Shown piece by piece: positions 51,951 through 61,264 of a stretch of DNA of 64,000 bases. Location of the stretch: the NCBI GenBank assembly GCA_027494135.1, contig JAOSJK010000001.1:351378-415377 (forward strand). Direction: 5' to 3'. The stretch comes from Acidimicrobiia bacterium. Lineage in GTDB: Bacteria; Actinomycetota; Acidimicrobiia; IMCC26256; PALSA-610. A model generated the notes under the pieces. It saw only the letters and a list, made by a program, of their open reading frames with translations. It ran no database searches and was not told the origin of the DNA. Made by a program: the position numbers and the translations under genes. How positions within the stretch are numbered: position 1 is the stretch's first letter; each line of letters begins with the position of its first letter.

Positions 51951-52256
51951 CTACTCGACGTCCACTCCGGCGACGGGCGACTGGCGATCACACGATGAGT
52001 GCTCGATCTTCCACCGCGCCCACATCCACATTGCTGTTCGGACGAACAGCGCGCACAGCAATGTCGTGATCGCGGTGCCAACGACCTTTCCCTGAACTGT
52101 CGGCGTCGTGAATAGGGCCTTCGAGATGCTCGCGACCGCGAAGAGCCAAGCCGCACCGACAAGCAGCCTCACCGCTCCGAGTCGCCACTCCCAAGGTGCT
52201 GCGAGATGCGCCAACTGTTCCCTGACCCCACGTCTCCTCGAGCTCGGCGATTGCAC
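51951..52256 (-). CDS. Small two-helix membrane protein, unknown function
   Basis: This 101-residue protein has two predicted membrane helices (VRLLVGAAWLFAVASISKAL and VVGTAITTLLCALFVRTAMW). The N-terminus is basic and the polar tail ends SPVAGVDVE. I recognise no family. GTG 52256 gives the full frame; a TTG near 52214 is an alternative start. It lies between the secreted repeat protein and prmC in the less GC-rich pocket. It reads like a genuine but lineage-specific gene. Confidence 0.5.
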   Translation of the reverse strand: MQSPSSRRRGVREQLAHLAAPWEWRLGAVRLLVGAAWLFAVASISKALFTTPTVQGKVVGTAITTLLCALFVRTAMWMWARWKIEHSSCDRQSPVAGVDVE

Positions 52257-52394
52257 GACCCACTCCCTCGCGTCCGCGCGGGCGGATAGCCCGTCGCTCC
52301 CGTGCGGCCCACCACCTACAGTCCTAGCTGCTGTCCTCCCACTCCTACACCGGGATACAACGCTACTTCAGTCCGGCCTAGAGGTGATCGGCCG

Positions 52395-53303
52395 TCACGA
52401 CTTCCACCTGGCCACGAGCACGCGATCGCGTCCGGCGAGGTCCTCTCGTACCAGCGCTTCGGCGAACCCGACCGACCGGGCCAGGGCGATCACGTCGGGG
52501 GCCAGCCGCGGAGCGATCTCGCAGACGAGCACCGACTCCCCGGTGAGCCATCCCACCGAGGTCGAGATGATCTCGTTCAGCGCCTCCAGCCCTGTCGGAC
52601 CGCTCACCAGCGCTCCGCGCGGCTCGTGGTCGGCGACGACGGGTGGGAGCGCCGCGACCTCGGGCTCCGAGACGTAGGGCGGGTTCGTCACCACGAGGTC
52701 GAGTCGTCCGCGCAGGCTCGTGGGCAGGGCCTCGAACCAGGAGCCCTGAACGGTGCGGACCCGCCTCGCCACGCACCCGGCCAGGTTCGCGCGGGCCACT
52801 GCGAGCGCATCCTCGCTGACGTCGGTCGCCCACACCTCGGCCTCCGGCAGCTCAGCCTCGAGGGCGAGCGCGATGGCCCCGGACCCCGTTCCGAGGTCTG
52901 CGGCGAAGTGGCGCGGCTCCGATGCGTCGAAGGCCCCGTTCGGCCCGCGGCGCAGCCCGAGCCGCACCGCCTCCTGCAGGGCGACCTCCACGACCCACTC
53001 GGTCTCCGGGCGCGGGATCAGGACACGTCGGTCGACCATGAGATCCAGGCCGCGGAACGACCACGAACCGATCACATACTGAAGGGGCTCGCCGGCCAGC
53101 CGGCGCGTGACCATCGAGTCGAGAAGCACGACGGACCTGTCGGATGGTCGCTGCTGCTCCACCTCGGGCCACTCCGCACTCGCGTATCCCGAGGCCTCCT
53201 CGCAGAGCCAGCGGGCCTCGGCACCGGCCGCGTCGATTCCTCCGAGCGACAGTCGCTCCGTTACCGCCGCGCGCAGCTGCCGCCACGTGCTCGCCGCGCT
53301 CAC
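52395..53303 (-). CDS. prmC: Peptide chain release factor N5-glutamine methyltransferase
   Basis: This 302-residue enzyme methylates the Gln of the GGQ motif in release factors. It has the SAM motif ADLGTGSGAIALALEAELPE and the signature LVVTNPPYVSEPEVAALP, which binds the target Gln. It also has the N-terminal helical domain with GEPLQYVIGSWSFRGLDLMV and the PRPETEWVVE motif. GTG 53303 overlaps the prfA stop (GTGA), so enzyme and substrate genes are translationally coupled, as in many bacteria. Confidence 0.95.
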   Translation of the reverse strand: MSAASTWRQLRAAVTERLSLGGIDAAGAEARWLCEEASGYASAEWPEVEQQRPSDRSVVLLDSMVTRRLAGEPLQYVIGSWSFRGLDLMVDRRVLIPRPETEWVVEVALQEAVRLGLRRGPNGAFDASEPRHFAADLGTGSGAIALALEAELPEAEVWATDVSEDALAVARANLAGCVARRVRTVQGSWFEALPTSLRGRLDLVVTNPPYVSEPEVAALPPVVADHEPRGALVSGPTGLEALNEIISTSVGWLTGESVLVCEIAPRLAPDVIALARSVGFAEALVREDLAGRDRVLVARWKS

Positions 53304-54364
53304 TCGCCCTCGAGCTGGCGCTGACGCTCCTCGGCTGCGAGCGCGCTCACGATCTCCTCGAGACCACCGGCGAGCACCCGGTCGAGTGCGTACAACGTGA
53401 GGCCGATGCGGTGATCGGTGACCCTGTTCTCCTTGAAGTTGTAGGTGCGGATCTTCTCGGATCGGCCCCCACCCTTCACCTGGTCGCGCCTCGCCGACGA
53501 GAGTGCGTCGTCCTGGCGTTCCTGCTCCAGCTGCATCAGGCGCGCCCGCAGGATCCTCAGCGCCTTCTCCTTGTTCTGGAGCTGGCTCTTCTCGTCCTGG
53601 CAGGACACGACCAGGCCCGTCGGCCGGTGCGTCATTCGGACCGCGGAGTCGGTCGTGTTCACCGACTGCCCTCCCGGACCACTCGACCGGAACACATCGA
53701 TCTGGAGATCGTTGGGGTCGATCTCGACGTCGACCTCCTCCGCCTCCGGCAGCACCGCGACGGTCGCCGCGCTGGTGTGGATCCGCCCCTGGCTCTCGGT
53801 CTCCGGTACCCGCTGCACCCGATGCGGCCCGCCCTCGTACTTGAACCACCGCCAGGCGTCCTCGCCCTTCACGGCGAAGGTGACGTCGCGATAGCCGCCA
53901 TGATCGGACAGCTGCCCAGCGAGGGTCTCGAGCTTCAGGCCCTGGGCCTCGGCGAAGCGTTGGTACATGCGGAAGAGGTCGCCCGCCCAGATGTTCGCCT
54001 CTTCCCCGCCCTCCGCACCGGCGATCTCGACGATCACGTTCCGTCCCTCGTTGGGATCACGCGGAAGCAGCAGCTCCCTGATCTCCGCCTCGAGCTCGGC
54101 GAGAGCCGCCTCCCGCCCCGCGATCTCGCCCTCGAGGAACGCGCGCATCTCCGCGTCCTGCTCGCCGGCGAGCATCTGCCGGGCCTCTTCGAGGTCCTCG
54201 CCGGTGACCCGCCACGCCCGGTAGGCGTCGACGACGGGCTTCAGCTCCGCGTGGCGTCGCCCCGCGTCGCGCGAGGCGTGCCGGTCGCCCTTCGCATAGA
54301 TCGCGGATAGCTCCGCTTCCAGACCCTCGAGCTCCGCCTCGAGGCCGGCAAGCTGTTCGAACAT
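53300..54364 (-). CDS. prfA: Peptide chain release factor 1
   Basis: This 354-residue release factor recognises UAA and UAG stop codons. The peptidyl-tRNA hydrolysis motif GGQ lies in SSGPGGQSVNTTDSAVRMTH. The stop-codon recognition region is RVQRVPETESQGRIHTSAAT, where PET is the P-x-T of RF1. The N-terminal helical domain starts MFEQLAGLEAELEGLEAEL. Start and length are normal. A 43-nt stem-loop repeat lies 52 bp upstream of its start. Confidence 0.97.
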   Translation of the reverse strand: MFEQLAGLEAELEGLEAELSAIYAKGDRHASRDAGRRHAELKPVVDAYRAWRVTGEDLEEARQMLAGEQDAEMRAFLEGEIAGREAALAELEAEIRELLLPRDPNEGRNVIVEIAGAEGGEEANIWAGDLFRMYQRFAEAQGLKLETLAGQLSDHGGYRDVTFAVKGEDAWRWFKYEGGPHRVQRVPETESQGRIHTSAATVAVLPEAEEVDVEIDPNDLQIDVFRSSGPGGQSVNTTDSAVRMTHRPTGLVVSCQDEKSQLQNKEKALRILRARLMQLEQERQDDALSSARRDQVKGGGRSEKIRTYNFKENRVTDHRIGLTLYALDRVLAGGLEEIVSALAAEERQRQLEGE

Positions 54365-54415
54365 GGCGGTCAGGGTACCGGCCGCTCGCGACGCTCATCG
54401 GCCCGACCACCCCCC

Positions 54416-54458
54416 GTTTGCACGTCAGCGGAGCCATGGCGATCACTTCCGTCCAAAC
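54416..54458 (-). repeat. 43-nt stem-loop repeat, copy 2
   Basis: The arms are GTTTGCAC (54416-54423) and GTCCAAAC (54451-54458), with one mismatch. The 27-nt loop contains TCAGCGGAGCCATGGCGATC. It lies 16 bp downstream of the ferritin-like gene stop and 52 bp upstream of prfA, in the same orientation relative to the preceding gene as the other copies. Confidence 0.8.
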
Positions 54459-54474
54459 CAAGAGGGGGTGGACG

Positions 54475-55548
54475 TCAGGCGGTGGCGGGGTGCACGGTGC
54501 CGCGTGCGTGGAAGCCCTCGAGAATCTCGTCGCGTCGCCGGTGCCCTGCGAGGGCGTGCTCGACCTCGGCGACGGTCGTGCGCAGCTGCTGCTCCCGCCT
54601 CGGTCCGAGCGAGTCGGCGACGGCGTCGTCCCAGAGACGGCCGATCACCTCGTCGCCGGGGTGCCCTCGACCCGACTCCCCCACGAACGTGCGGTCGCGC
54701 ATCTCGGTGAGCGCCGTCCGCAGGTACTCGACGTGTGGCGTCTCGTCGGCGCGTATGCACGCGACCAACCGTGCCGCCGCGCCCTCGCCCGCCACGAGAC
54801 CGTCGTCCGATAGGAGGTCTTCGGCCCACGCAAAGAGGTGGAAGGCCTGAACCTCGATCAACAGGATCGAGATCATCCGACGGATGGTCATCTCGAGTGA
54901 GAGGTCGATGTCGGCGAAGATCCGCATCTCCGACGCGGCCTGCAACATGGCCTCGGGCGAGGGCGGCGCCCCCGGCGTAGAGATCCCCATCCTCTCGAGC
55001 ATCAACGCCGTCTCGTCTTCGGTCACCGGGTGCTCGAACGCGATGTCGCGCGCGGCGAACCACATGTCCTTGTGCCCCGCCTCCGACTCCCACCCGGCCT
55101 CGTCGCGCGCGTGGGCCTCGAAGAGACCGTTCTCGAGGTGCGCCACGGCGGTTCCTGCCACGCTCTCTGCGAAGTGCCTCTGCGGATCTCCGAACCCGAC
55201 GTGGCGGATCAGGGCACCGAAGCCCTCGACGGTGCCTATGCGGGTGAGGATGGTCACGATCGGGTCGCGGACTCCCTCGCCGAGCAGGTAACGCGTCTGG
55301 GCGAGGTTCGGGTACGGCTCCGGCCACATGTCGAGCGGCGCCTCGATGATCTCGCTGCGGAACTCGTCTCGGTGGCGCGCCTGCCAGGCCTCGATCGCCG
55401 GCGTCCTGAAGCGCGTCCGCGGGGGCAGGTAGCCGCCGTCGCTTCCGAAGCCGCCGTGGCACCTGACGCCACCCGCCAGCAGCGGCTCGGCCACCTCGTC
55501 GCTCTCGAGCAGCTCGATCGCGGTCCACTCGGTCCGCTCTGCGCCCAT
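54475..55548 (-). CDS. Putative ferritin-like (diiron) protein of unknown role
   Basis: This 357-residue protein appears mostly helical. Possible diiron ligands occur in LENGLFEAHARDEAGWESEA, LLIEVQAFHLFAWAEDLL and ACIRADETPHVEYLRTALTE; the last has a clear ExxH, the classic ferritin-like motif. No signal peptide or membrane helix is seen. It is not ferritin itself and is too long for bacterioferritin. An oxygenase or desaturase-like protein is possible. ATG 55548 starts the frame, and the gene is upstream of prfA on the same strand. Confidence 0.6.
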   Translation of the reverse strand: MGAERTEWTAIELLESDEVAEPLLAGGVRCHGGFGSDGGYLPPRTRFRTPAIEAWQARHRDEFRSEIIEAPLDMWPEPYPNLAQTRYLLGEGVRDPIVTILTRIGTVEGFGALIRHVGFGDPQRHFAESVAGTAVAHLENGLFEAHARDEAGWESEAGHKDMWFAARDIAFEHPVTEDETALMLERMGISTPGAPPSPEAMLQAASEMRIFADIDLSLEMTIRRMISILLIEVQAFHLFAWAEDLLSDDGLVAGEGAAARLVACIRADETPHVEYLRTALTEMRDRTFVGESGRGHPGDEVIGRLWDDAVADSLGPRREQQLRTTVAEVEHALAGHRRRDEILEGFHARGTVHPATA

Positions 55549-55723
55549 GGTCCCCCCGTCGGCGTCGCGGTCTGTCACTTCGTCGGATCTACGAACCGAC
55601 TCTCTGCCCGAAGTGTGGCCCCAAGCCGGGAGCGCGGCAACCCGCGCCCCCGCGCGCAACACCGAGGGCGCTCCGCCCGAGCGGCTGCGGGCGGGCGGGA
55701 CAGGAGGAGTTGCTTATTTACGG

Positions 55724-55747
55724 TAGTCCTATAGGATATAGGGACTA
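55724..55747. promoter_or_regulatory. Candidate Rrf2 operator overlapping the TauE/SafE start
   Basis: The sequence TAGTCCTATA at 55724-55733 faces TATAGGGACTA ending at 55747, an inverted repeat with one extra base in the right half. The last base is the A of the ATG start codon, so binding would cover the -10 region (TAGGAT or TATAGG) and the transcription start of a leaderless or short-leader transcript. The nearby convergent gene encodes an Rrf2 regulator, the likely binder. Confidence 0.55.
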
Positions 55748-56649
55748 TGAGCGAGCTCTGCCTCGTCGCCCTGGCCGGCTTCTTCGCATCGATGGTCGAC
55801 GGTGCGCTGGGCATGGGTTTCGGACCGACGTGCTCCAGCATCCTGCTCAGCACCGGCATCAGCCCGGCGGCCACCTCGGCCACGGTCAACCTCGCGAAGA
55901 TCGCGACCGGGCTGGCGGCCGGCGCATCGCATTGGCGCTTCGGCAACGTCGACCGCCGGCTGGTCCTGCGCCTCGCCCTCCCCGGTGCTGTGGGCGCGGT
56001 GGTCGGGGCCACGGTCCTCGCCAACGTCGACGGCGACGACCTCCGCCCCGTCCTCGCCGTCCTGCTCATGGCCGTCGGCCTGCGCATCCTCGTCCGCTTC
56101 AGCAAGGTGCTACCTCGCTCGCAGGTGACCGACTCGGAGGCTGCGGCGCGCGAGGCACCCACATTCGAGGCGCGCGGCGTCGAGGTGGCTGCCGTCACGG
56201 GCGGGGTCACCAACGGACTCGTAGGCGCATGGGGGCCCGTCGTCACTCCCTTCCTGCTGCACCGCGGGGTCCCGCCGAGATACGCGGTCGGCTCCGTGAA
56301 CACCGCCGAGGTCGCCGTCGCCGTCGTCTCGGTCGGGACCTTGATCACCTCGATCGGCGGCAAGGGGATCGAGGTCGGGATCGTGGCCGCGATGCTCGCC
56401 GGCGGAGTCGTCGCGGCGCCACTCGCCGCATACGTCGTCCGGTACCTGCCACCACGCCTGCTCGGGCTCGCCGTCGCCGGGATGCTCCTGATCACGCAGA
56501 GCAGAGAGCTCGCGAACGCGCGCGACCTGCCGGGCAGTCGCTGGTTCGCCTACCTCGGCATCCCCGCGGCGCTGGTGGCCGCCGCGTTCCGCCCTCGACT
56601 CGAGCTGCGCCTCCTGCACGGGAGGCGCGTCCGGGCCACAGCCGTCTGA
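55747..56649 (+). CDS. TauE/SafE family sulfite/organosulfur exporter
   Basis: This 300-residue membrane permease has about eight helices in two similar halves. Each half opens with a family motif: GFFASMVDGALGMGFGP in the first and GVTNGLVGAWGPVVTPFLL in the second. TauE/SafE proteins move sulfite, sulfonates or related anions. A near-palindrome overlaps the start, and an Rrf2-type regulator gene ends 4 bp away, converging. Cysteine- or sulfur-responsive Rrf2 proteins often control such transporters, so control by sulfur supply is a reasonable inference. Confidence 0.88.
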   Translation: MSELCLVALAGFFASMVDGALGMGFGPTCSSILLSTGISPAATSATVNLAKIATGLAAGASHWRFGNVDRRLVLRLALPGAVGAVVGATVLANVDGDDLRPVLAVLLMAVGLRILVRFSKVLPRSQVTDSEAAAREAPTFEARGVEVAAVTGGVTNGLVGAWGPVVTPFLLHRGVPPRYAVGSVNTAEVAVAVVSVGTLITSIGGKGIEVGIVAAMLAGGVVAAPLAAYVVRYLPPRLLGLAVAGMLLITQSRELANARDLPGSRWFAYLGIPAALVAAAFRPRLELRLLHGRRVRATAV

Positions 56650-56653
56650 CGAA

Positions 56654-57109
56654 TCAGCGCGGCAGCCACGCGTCGGGATCGTCGACCAGATCGCGCACTG
56701 CACGCGGCAGCTCACCGCTCAGCAGGTCGGCGATCGTCACCGACTCCATCACCGACCGCACGGCGGCGCGCAGCCCGATCCAGAGGTCGGGTAGGTGGCG
56801 GCACGCACCCGCGTACACGACATCCTCCGGCCGCTGACCCTGCACCAGCGCCAGGGGGCCGTCGACGGCTCGCGACACCTCGGCGACGCTTATCTCGTCT
56901 GCCGGGCGCCCGAGCGAGTACCCGCCCGTTGATCCGCGCCGGCCGCTCACGATGCCCGCCTGACGCAGCTGCAGCAGCACCGCTTCCAGGTATCTCGGCG
57001 GAATCCCCTGTGCTGCCGCCAGCTCGTCGCGTGTTAGCCGCCCCACACCGCCGGCCGCCAGCTCCAGCAACGCGCGGACCGCGTAGTCGACCCGCGCCGT
57101 CACCTGCAC
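56654..57109 (-). CDS. Rrf2 family transcriptional regulator
   Basis: This regulator of about 151 residues has a winged-helix DNA-binding domain: RVDYAVRALLELAAGG, then the recognition region AAAQGIPPRYLEAVLLQLRQ and the wing SGRRGSTGGYSLGRP. Only one Cys is present (AGACRHLPDLW), so it lacks the three-Cys Fe-S site of IscR/NsrR and resembles CymR-like members. GTG 57109 is the likely start. It converges with the TauE/SafE gene and is the probable binder of the operator at 55724. Confidence 0.88.
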   Translation of the reverse strand: MQVTARVDYAVRALLELAAGGVGRLTRDELAAAQGIPPRYLEAVLLQLRQAGIVSGRRGSTGGYSLGRPADEISVAEVSRAVDGPLALVQGQRPEDVVYAGACRHLPDLWIGLRAAVRSVMESVTIADLLSGELPRAVRDLVDDPDAWLPR

Positions 57110-57293
57110 CCCGTCATCATGCCACCCGTCGCCGGGGGCCCATGCCGGTGCCGGCTCCGCCGTCCGGCCGTGGCGGTGGGCCGGCGATCTCACCCCCGAA
57201 TCACCCGCCCAGCCACCCCCTTGACGGATAACACAATCTGATGCATTCTGTCACAGTCTCCCCGGATGGCAACCCCTGAACAGAGGAGCCCCC

Positions 57294-57881
57294 TTGCGAC
57301 GAGCACTCGGCCCCCTTATCGCAGCATCGATCCTCCTCTCCGCCGCGCCCGCCGAGGCCACGCCTCGCGACCAGACGCCCCGACCGCGAGACCGCTTCGG
57401 ATCCGCGGCCACGACGGTCGTCCGCGGCAGCGGTTCGCGAGAGGCGCGGATCACCGCCTACACCTCCGGCTACACGCGCGACTTCGCCTGCGGCTTCCTT
57501 CTCGCCTACGACTGCGCGACCGTGAAGGACATCTACGGCTCGATGTGGGTGCGGCGTGTGGGGCGGCGGGCACAGAACCCGAACCTGATGAAGATCTCGA
57601 CCACCGCCGGCTTCGAGGGAGTCGGCCTCTCGGTGAGCGTGATGGCACCGACCGGGGTCGCCGTCGGCTTCGTCGATGCCGGCAGCAGCTGTCGCAGCCC
57701 GGTTCTCGAGGCACTGCCGCGCGCAAGCCGCGTCAGCTTCCGAGCCGACGGGGAGATCTGCAAGGCGAAGACAGCCGGGTGGGTCTCCGCCGTCACCGTC
57801 TCCACGAACGGCTACTACCGGTATGGCAGCGGGTGGCGAGTCGTGACGGCAACGTACAGGCGCACCGTCGGTGGGATCTGA
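57294..57881 (+). CDS. Secreted protein of unknown function
   Basis: This 195-residue protein has a signal peptide (RRALGPLIAASILLSAAPAEA) and a mature beta-rich domain. It has two Cys pairs (FACGFLLAYDCATV; SSCRSP with EICKAK) that could form disulfides outside the cell. I recognise no family. TTG 57294 is chosen because GAGGAG lies five bases before it. A TTGACG at 57221-57226 may be its -35 element. The next gene begins 1 bp after its stop. Confidence 0.65.
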   Translation: MRRALGPLIAASILLSAAPAEATPRDQTPRPRDRFGSAATTVVRGSGSREARITAYTSGYTRDFACGFLLAYDCATVKDIYGSMWVRRVGRRAQNPNLMKISTTAGFEGVGLSVSVMAPTGVAVGFVDAGSSCRSPVLEALPRASRVSFRADGEICKAKTAGWVSAVTVSTNGYYRYGSGWRVVTATYRRTVGGI

Positions 57882-57882
57882 C

Positions 57883-59588
57883 GTGCGTCGGCTCGGGCAG
57901 AGAACCGTGAAGCGCACCGTGAGGGGCGCGGCGATCGCGTCGGTGTCGTTGGCGCTCACCGGATGCTGGCGCTTCGCCGGCGACGGCGGAACGTGGTCAG
58001 ACCGGACCCAGGATCGTTTCTCCGACCTCCTCCACGACGCGAGTCCCTTCCCGGCCGTCGGCTGGCCCTCAGCCGTCGACTCACCGTATGAACGCGCGAT
58101 GGCGAGCATCGCCCTCTACGCCTCCGGCAACCCGTCCGCGGCCACCGGCGACGCCGCGCCCGATGCCTTCGACGACGCCTGGGACGACGCCGCGGGCGGC
58201 TTCGTGCAAGAGGCGATCCCCTCCGTGTACGTGAGCGAGGTCGTCTGGAGGGCACTCACGCACGACGGTCGTGCGCCTTACCGCGGCGCGGGGAGCGAGG
58301 AACGCCTCGTGCTCCTCGCGGCGGAGTCGTTCGATGTCGGTCGGCGGCTCGACGTCTGGGAGCTGCTCACGGCGGCGCGCATGCTCGCAGCCATCGCCGA
58401 GAACGGGACGCAGGAGGCCCGCGCGCCGAAGCATCCGCAGCACTCGCCGACTTCGACACCACGCAGATCTGCGCCTCCAGAGGTGCGACCGACTCGACCG
58501 AGGTCGCTGCGCGCGTCGCACTGATGGATCTGCTCGGGCGATCGTGCTCTTCCTACGCGCTGTCGCGCGCCGAGGTCGACCGCGAGGTGGCCGCGGCACT
58601 AGGTGGAGGAGTCGACCCGAGCGCGCTCGACGTGGTCTCCGCCGCGTCGGTGCTCGCGGGCGCAGGCCTAGCCGATCGGGCTCTCGTCGAGGACGGAGTC
58701 GATGCGATGCTGACGCTCGCACGAGACGACGCCCTGGAGCCTGATCCGCGATATGCGCTGGAGATCGTCGATCTCGCGTCTCGCTCCGGGCGACGGGTCA
58801 TCTTCGGTGATCGGATGCTCCAAATGCTCCGAGCGACGATCTGGGCCGATGGCGCGATACCAGACGATGCGCACCCCGACGCACTCTCCCTGCTCGCCGT
58901 CGCCGACACCTTCGCCCTTCTCCCCGGCGGACCCGACCGTCACGACCTCGCAGAGCGCGTCGAGTGGAGCTCTACGTCTTGGCACCCTCACGATCGCCTG
59001 GTGGTATCCGTCGCAGTCGCCCCCGAGCGGGTCTCCGCCGACGACGTGCACCCCCTCGCCGGCGCTGCGACCGACTTCGTGTCTGCGCCGCTGATGCTGA
59101 GGGCCACTCGGGCCATCGGTGCCTGTCCAGCCCAGGTACGCGACTACGCCGAGCACCACCTGGACCTCCTGCGCGGTGCCGAGCTTCACCTGCTCCTGCG
59201 CGACGCCGCTCCGCCCCATCTACGCGATCTGGCGGCGGTGCTCGCGATCGCAGCGCTCTGCGTCGTCGACGACGACGGCTTCGCGTCCTCCCTGCGAGTG
59301 GCGATCGACGAGCACCTCGACGGGTTCACTGCGAGGGAGGGCCTCTACGGCATCCACCGCAGTGAACCCGACCTCGAGGTCACCGCGACGGTGATCGAGG
59401 CCCGCTGCATCCTCGACGGCAAGGCATCGGTCCCGCCCGAGAGCCTCCGCCGGCTGGTCGCGGCACGGGAGAACGCCGGTGGAGGGATCGACGCCGCCAC
59501 CGGGGGGGTCGGCCTCGGAGCGACTCTCGCCGCGGCACAGTCGCTCGCCTTCGCCGGCGGAGGCTGCGAGGCGCTGCTCGACCCGTGA
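57883..59588 (+). CDS. Lipoprotein of unknown function, one frame break
   Basis: This protein of about 568 residues has a lipoprotein signal: basic start RRLGQRTVKRT, hydrophobic AAIASVSLAL and lipobox Cys in LTGCWRF. The rest is mainly helical, with repeated Leu/Ala-rich units (VSAASVLAGAGLADRALVED, LRDLAAVLAIAALCVVDDDG). It could form an alpha/alpha-toroid, but no motif is decisive. A base is missing near 58424; adding it joins AARAAEASAALADFDTTQIC to the rest. GTG 57883 follows the secreted protein gene almost directly, so the two are one operon. Confidence 0.65.
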
Positions 59589-59697
59589 GTCGGGACCGTC
59601 GCGCCGATCGTGGCGCCGGGGGGGGGACCCGCCCAACCCCTCCCGGTGCCGCACCCGAACGGGCCACCCGAAGCGGCGGGCGGCGGGCAGTCGCCCG

Positions 59698-61154
59698 CTA
59701 CGCGTCGAGGTCGGCGAGGACCATTTCGGCGACGTTGAAACCGGAGTCGACGGCCTGGTGCGTGCCGCAGCCGTAGCCGCCGGCGTCGCACCCGACCAGG
59801 TACAGACCTCCGAGCGGCGTACGCGGATCGGGCTTCGATCTGCCGGCCTGGCCGATCACCTGCGCCAGACCGATGCACTCGCCGCCCATTCCGGGCACCA
59901 CGGCGTCGCGGCTCTCGGCCGAGACGCTCTGCGCCGTGTACGTCTCCCGGCGTACGACGTGCCCATCGAGTTCCGGGTACCAACGCCGCATCGCGCGATC
60001 GACCTGGCGTACGGCCTCCTCGTTCATCTGCGACGAGGGGTCCGGCGAGCACATCGTGCCGGCGAGGATCGCCTGGTGCCGCGCATCGGGGCGAGATCGG
60101 GATCGTGCACCGAGGGCGTCACGATGAAGAGCATCGGGTGCTCGGGCCAGTCGCCGGCCTCGCACGCGCGGTAGCGGCTCTCGTCCCACCACGACTCGTC
60201 CGAGAACTGAAGGACCATCGGTGTGCGCATGATCGGCGCGTCGGTGAAGTACCGGATGCCGGTGAGCGCAAGCGAGGGCTCCAGCGAGCGCACCCTCTCC
60301 ACGTAGTCCGGCGGGAATGCCTGCTCACCCGCGAGCTTCAGGACCGTCGGCTGAATGCCCGCATTCGAGATGACAGCACGCGCCCGCAGCTCCTCCCCTC
60401 CTGCCACGATCCCGACGGCCCGGCCGTTCTCCACGATGACCCGCTCCACGCGCGTCCGTGGTCGGAACTCGCCCCCGTTGCGCACGACGTAGTCGATCGC
60501 CGACTCCGCCGGGAACCCGTAGCCGCCGCGGTGGTACCGACCACCACCGCCGCCGTAGAAGTCGCGCAGCGTGCGGACCGTCTCGGATGCGGGCAGGCGG
60601 TCGACCGGCACCACGAAGAGCAGGTTGAGGACGATGAGCTGGTACGAGAGCATCGGGCCCGAGAGGCCCATGGAGCAGAGCCACGAGTAGGTGCCGACGT
60701 CGTCGAGCGCGTCGATCTCGGCCTCACTCAGCGAGAAGATCGTCGCCGCGACCTGCAACGCCGCCGCGGCCTCGTCCTCCGTGGCGCCGAGGAGATCGGG
60801 AGTGCGCATGGCGGCCATCGGGTCAGCCGACGGGCGCGCCGACATCGGCGCGATCGAGACGTCGCCGTCGGGCTTGATGTAGCGGATCTCGCCGGCCTCC
60901 TCGGGCAGCAGCAGCTCTACCTCCGCCTCGAGGTCGAGCTCCTTCACGAGCTCCTGGAAGCGTCCGTTCTCCGACGGACCCCCGACGATCGGCCACATCT
61001 CGTAGCCGTGCCCGTCCTTGTGCAGCGTCATCGCCTTGCCGCCGGCACGGGGGTTCTTGTCGACCACGCAGACCCTCAGCCCTTGCTTGGCCAGCAACGC
61101 CGCGCACGTCGCGCCCCCGTAGCCCGCACCGACAACGATCACGTCGTACGACAT
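59698..61154 (-). CDS. CrtI-like FAD-dependent oxidoreductase, one frame break
   Basis: This flavoprotein of about 485 residues resembles phytoene-desaturase/carotenoid-isomerase-like oxidoreductases. It opens with the dinucleotide-binding SYDVIVVGAGYGGATCAALL and KNPRAGGKAMTLHKDGHGYE. The middle has ARAVISNAGIQPTVLKLAGE, and the C-terminal FAD region is GGLYLVGCDAGGYGCGTHQA. A base is missing in the G-run at 60088-60091; correction joins DPDLAPDARHQAILAGTM. The following plus-strand region has no carotenoid genes, so the substrate is open. The neighbours are acyl-CoA genes, which may hint at lipid metabolism. ATG 61154 is the start. Confidence 0.83.
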
Positions 61155-61170
61155 CACACCTCACATCCGT

Positions 61171-61213
61171 GTTTGGACCTCAGCGGAGCCATAGCGACCA
61201 CCTGGGTCCAAAC
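61171..61213 (-). repeat. 43-nt stem-loop repeat, copy 3
   Basis: The arms are perfect: GTTTGGAC (61171-61178) and GTCCAAAC (61206-61213). The 27-nt loop contains CAGCGGAGCCATAGCGACCA. It lies 51 bp downstream of the acyl-CoA synthetase stop and 16 bp upstream of the FAD oxidoreductase start. It is the best-conserved copy. Confidence 0.85.
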
Positions 61214-61264
61214 AGGGTTGGGGGTGGCGGGCGGGGAGGTGGTGGGCATTGGGGGCGGCTGGGC

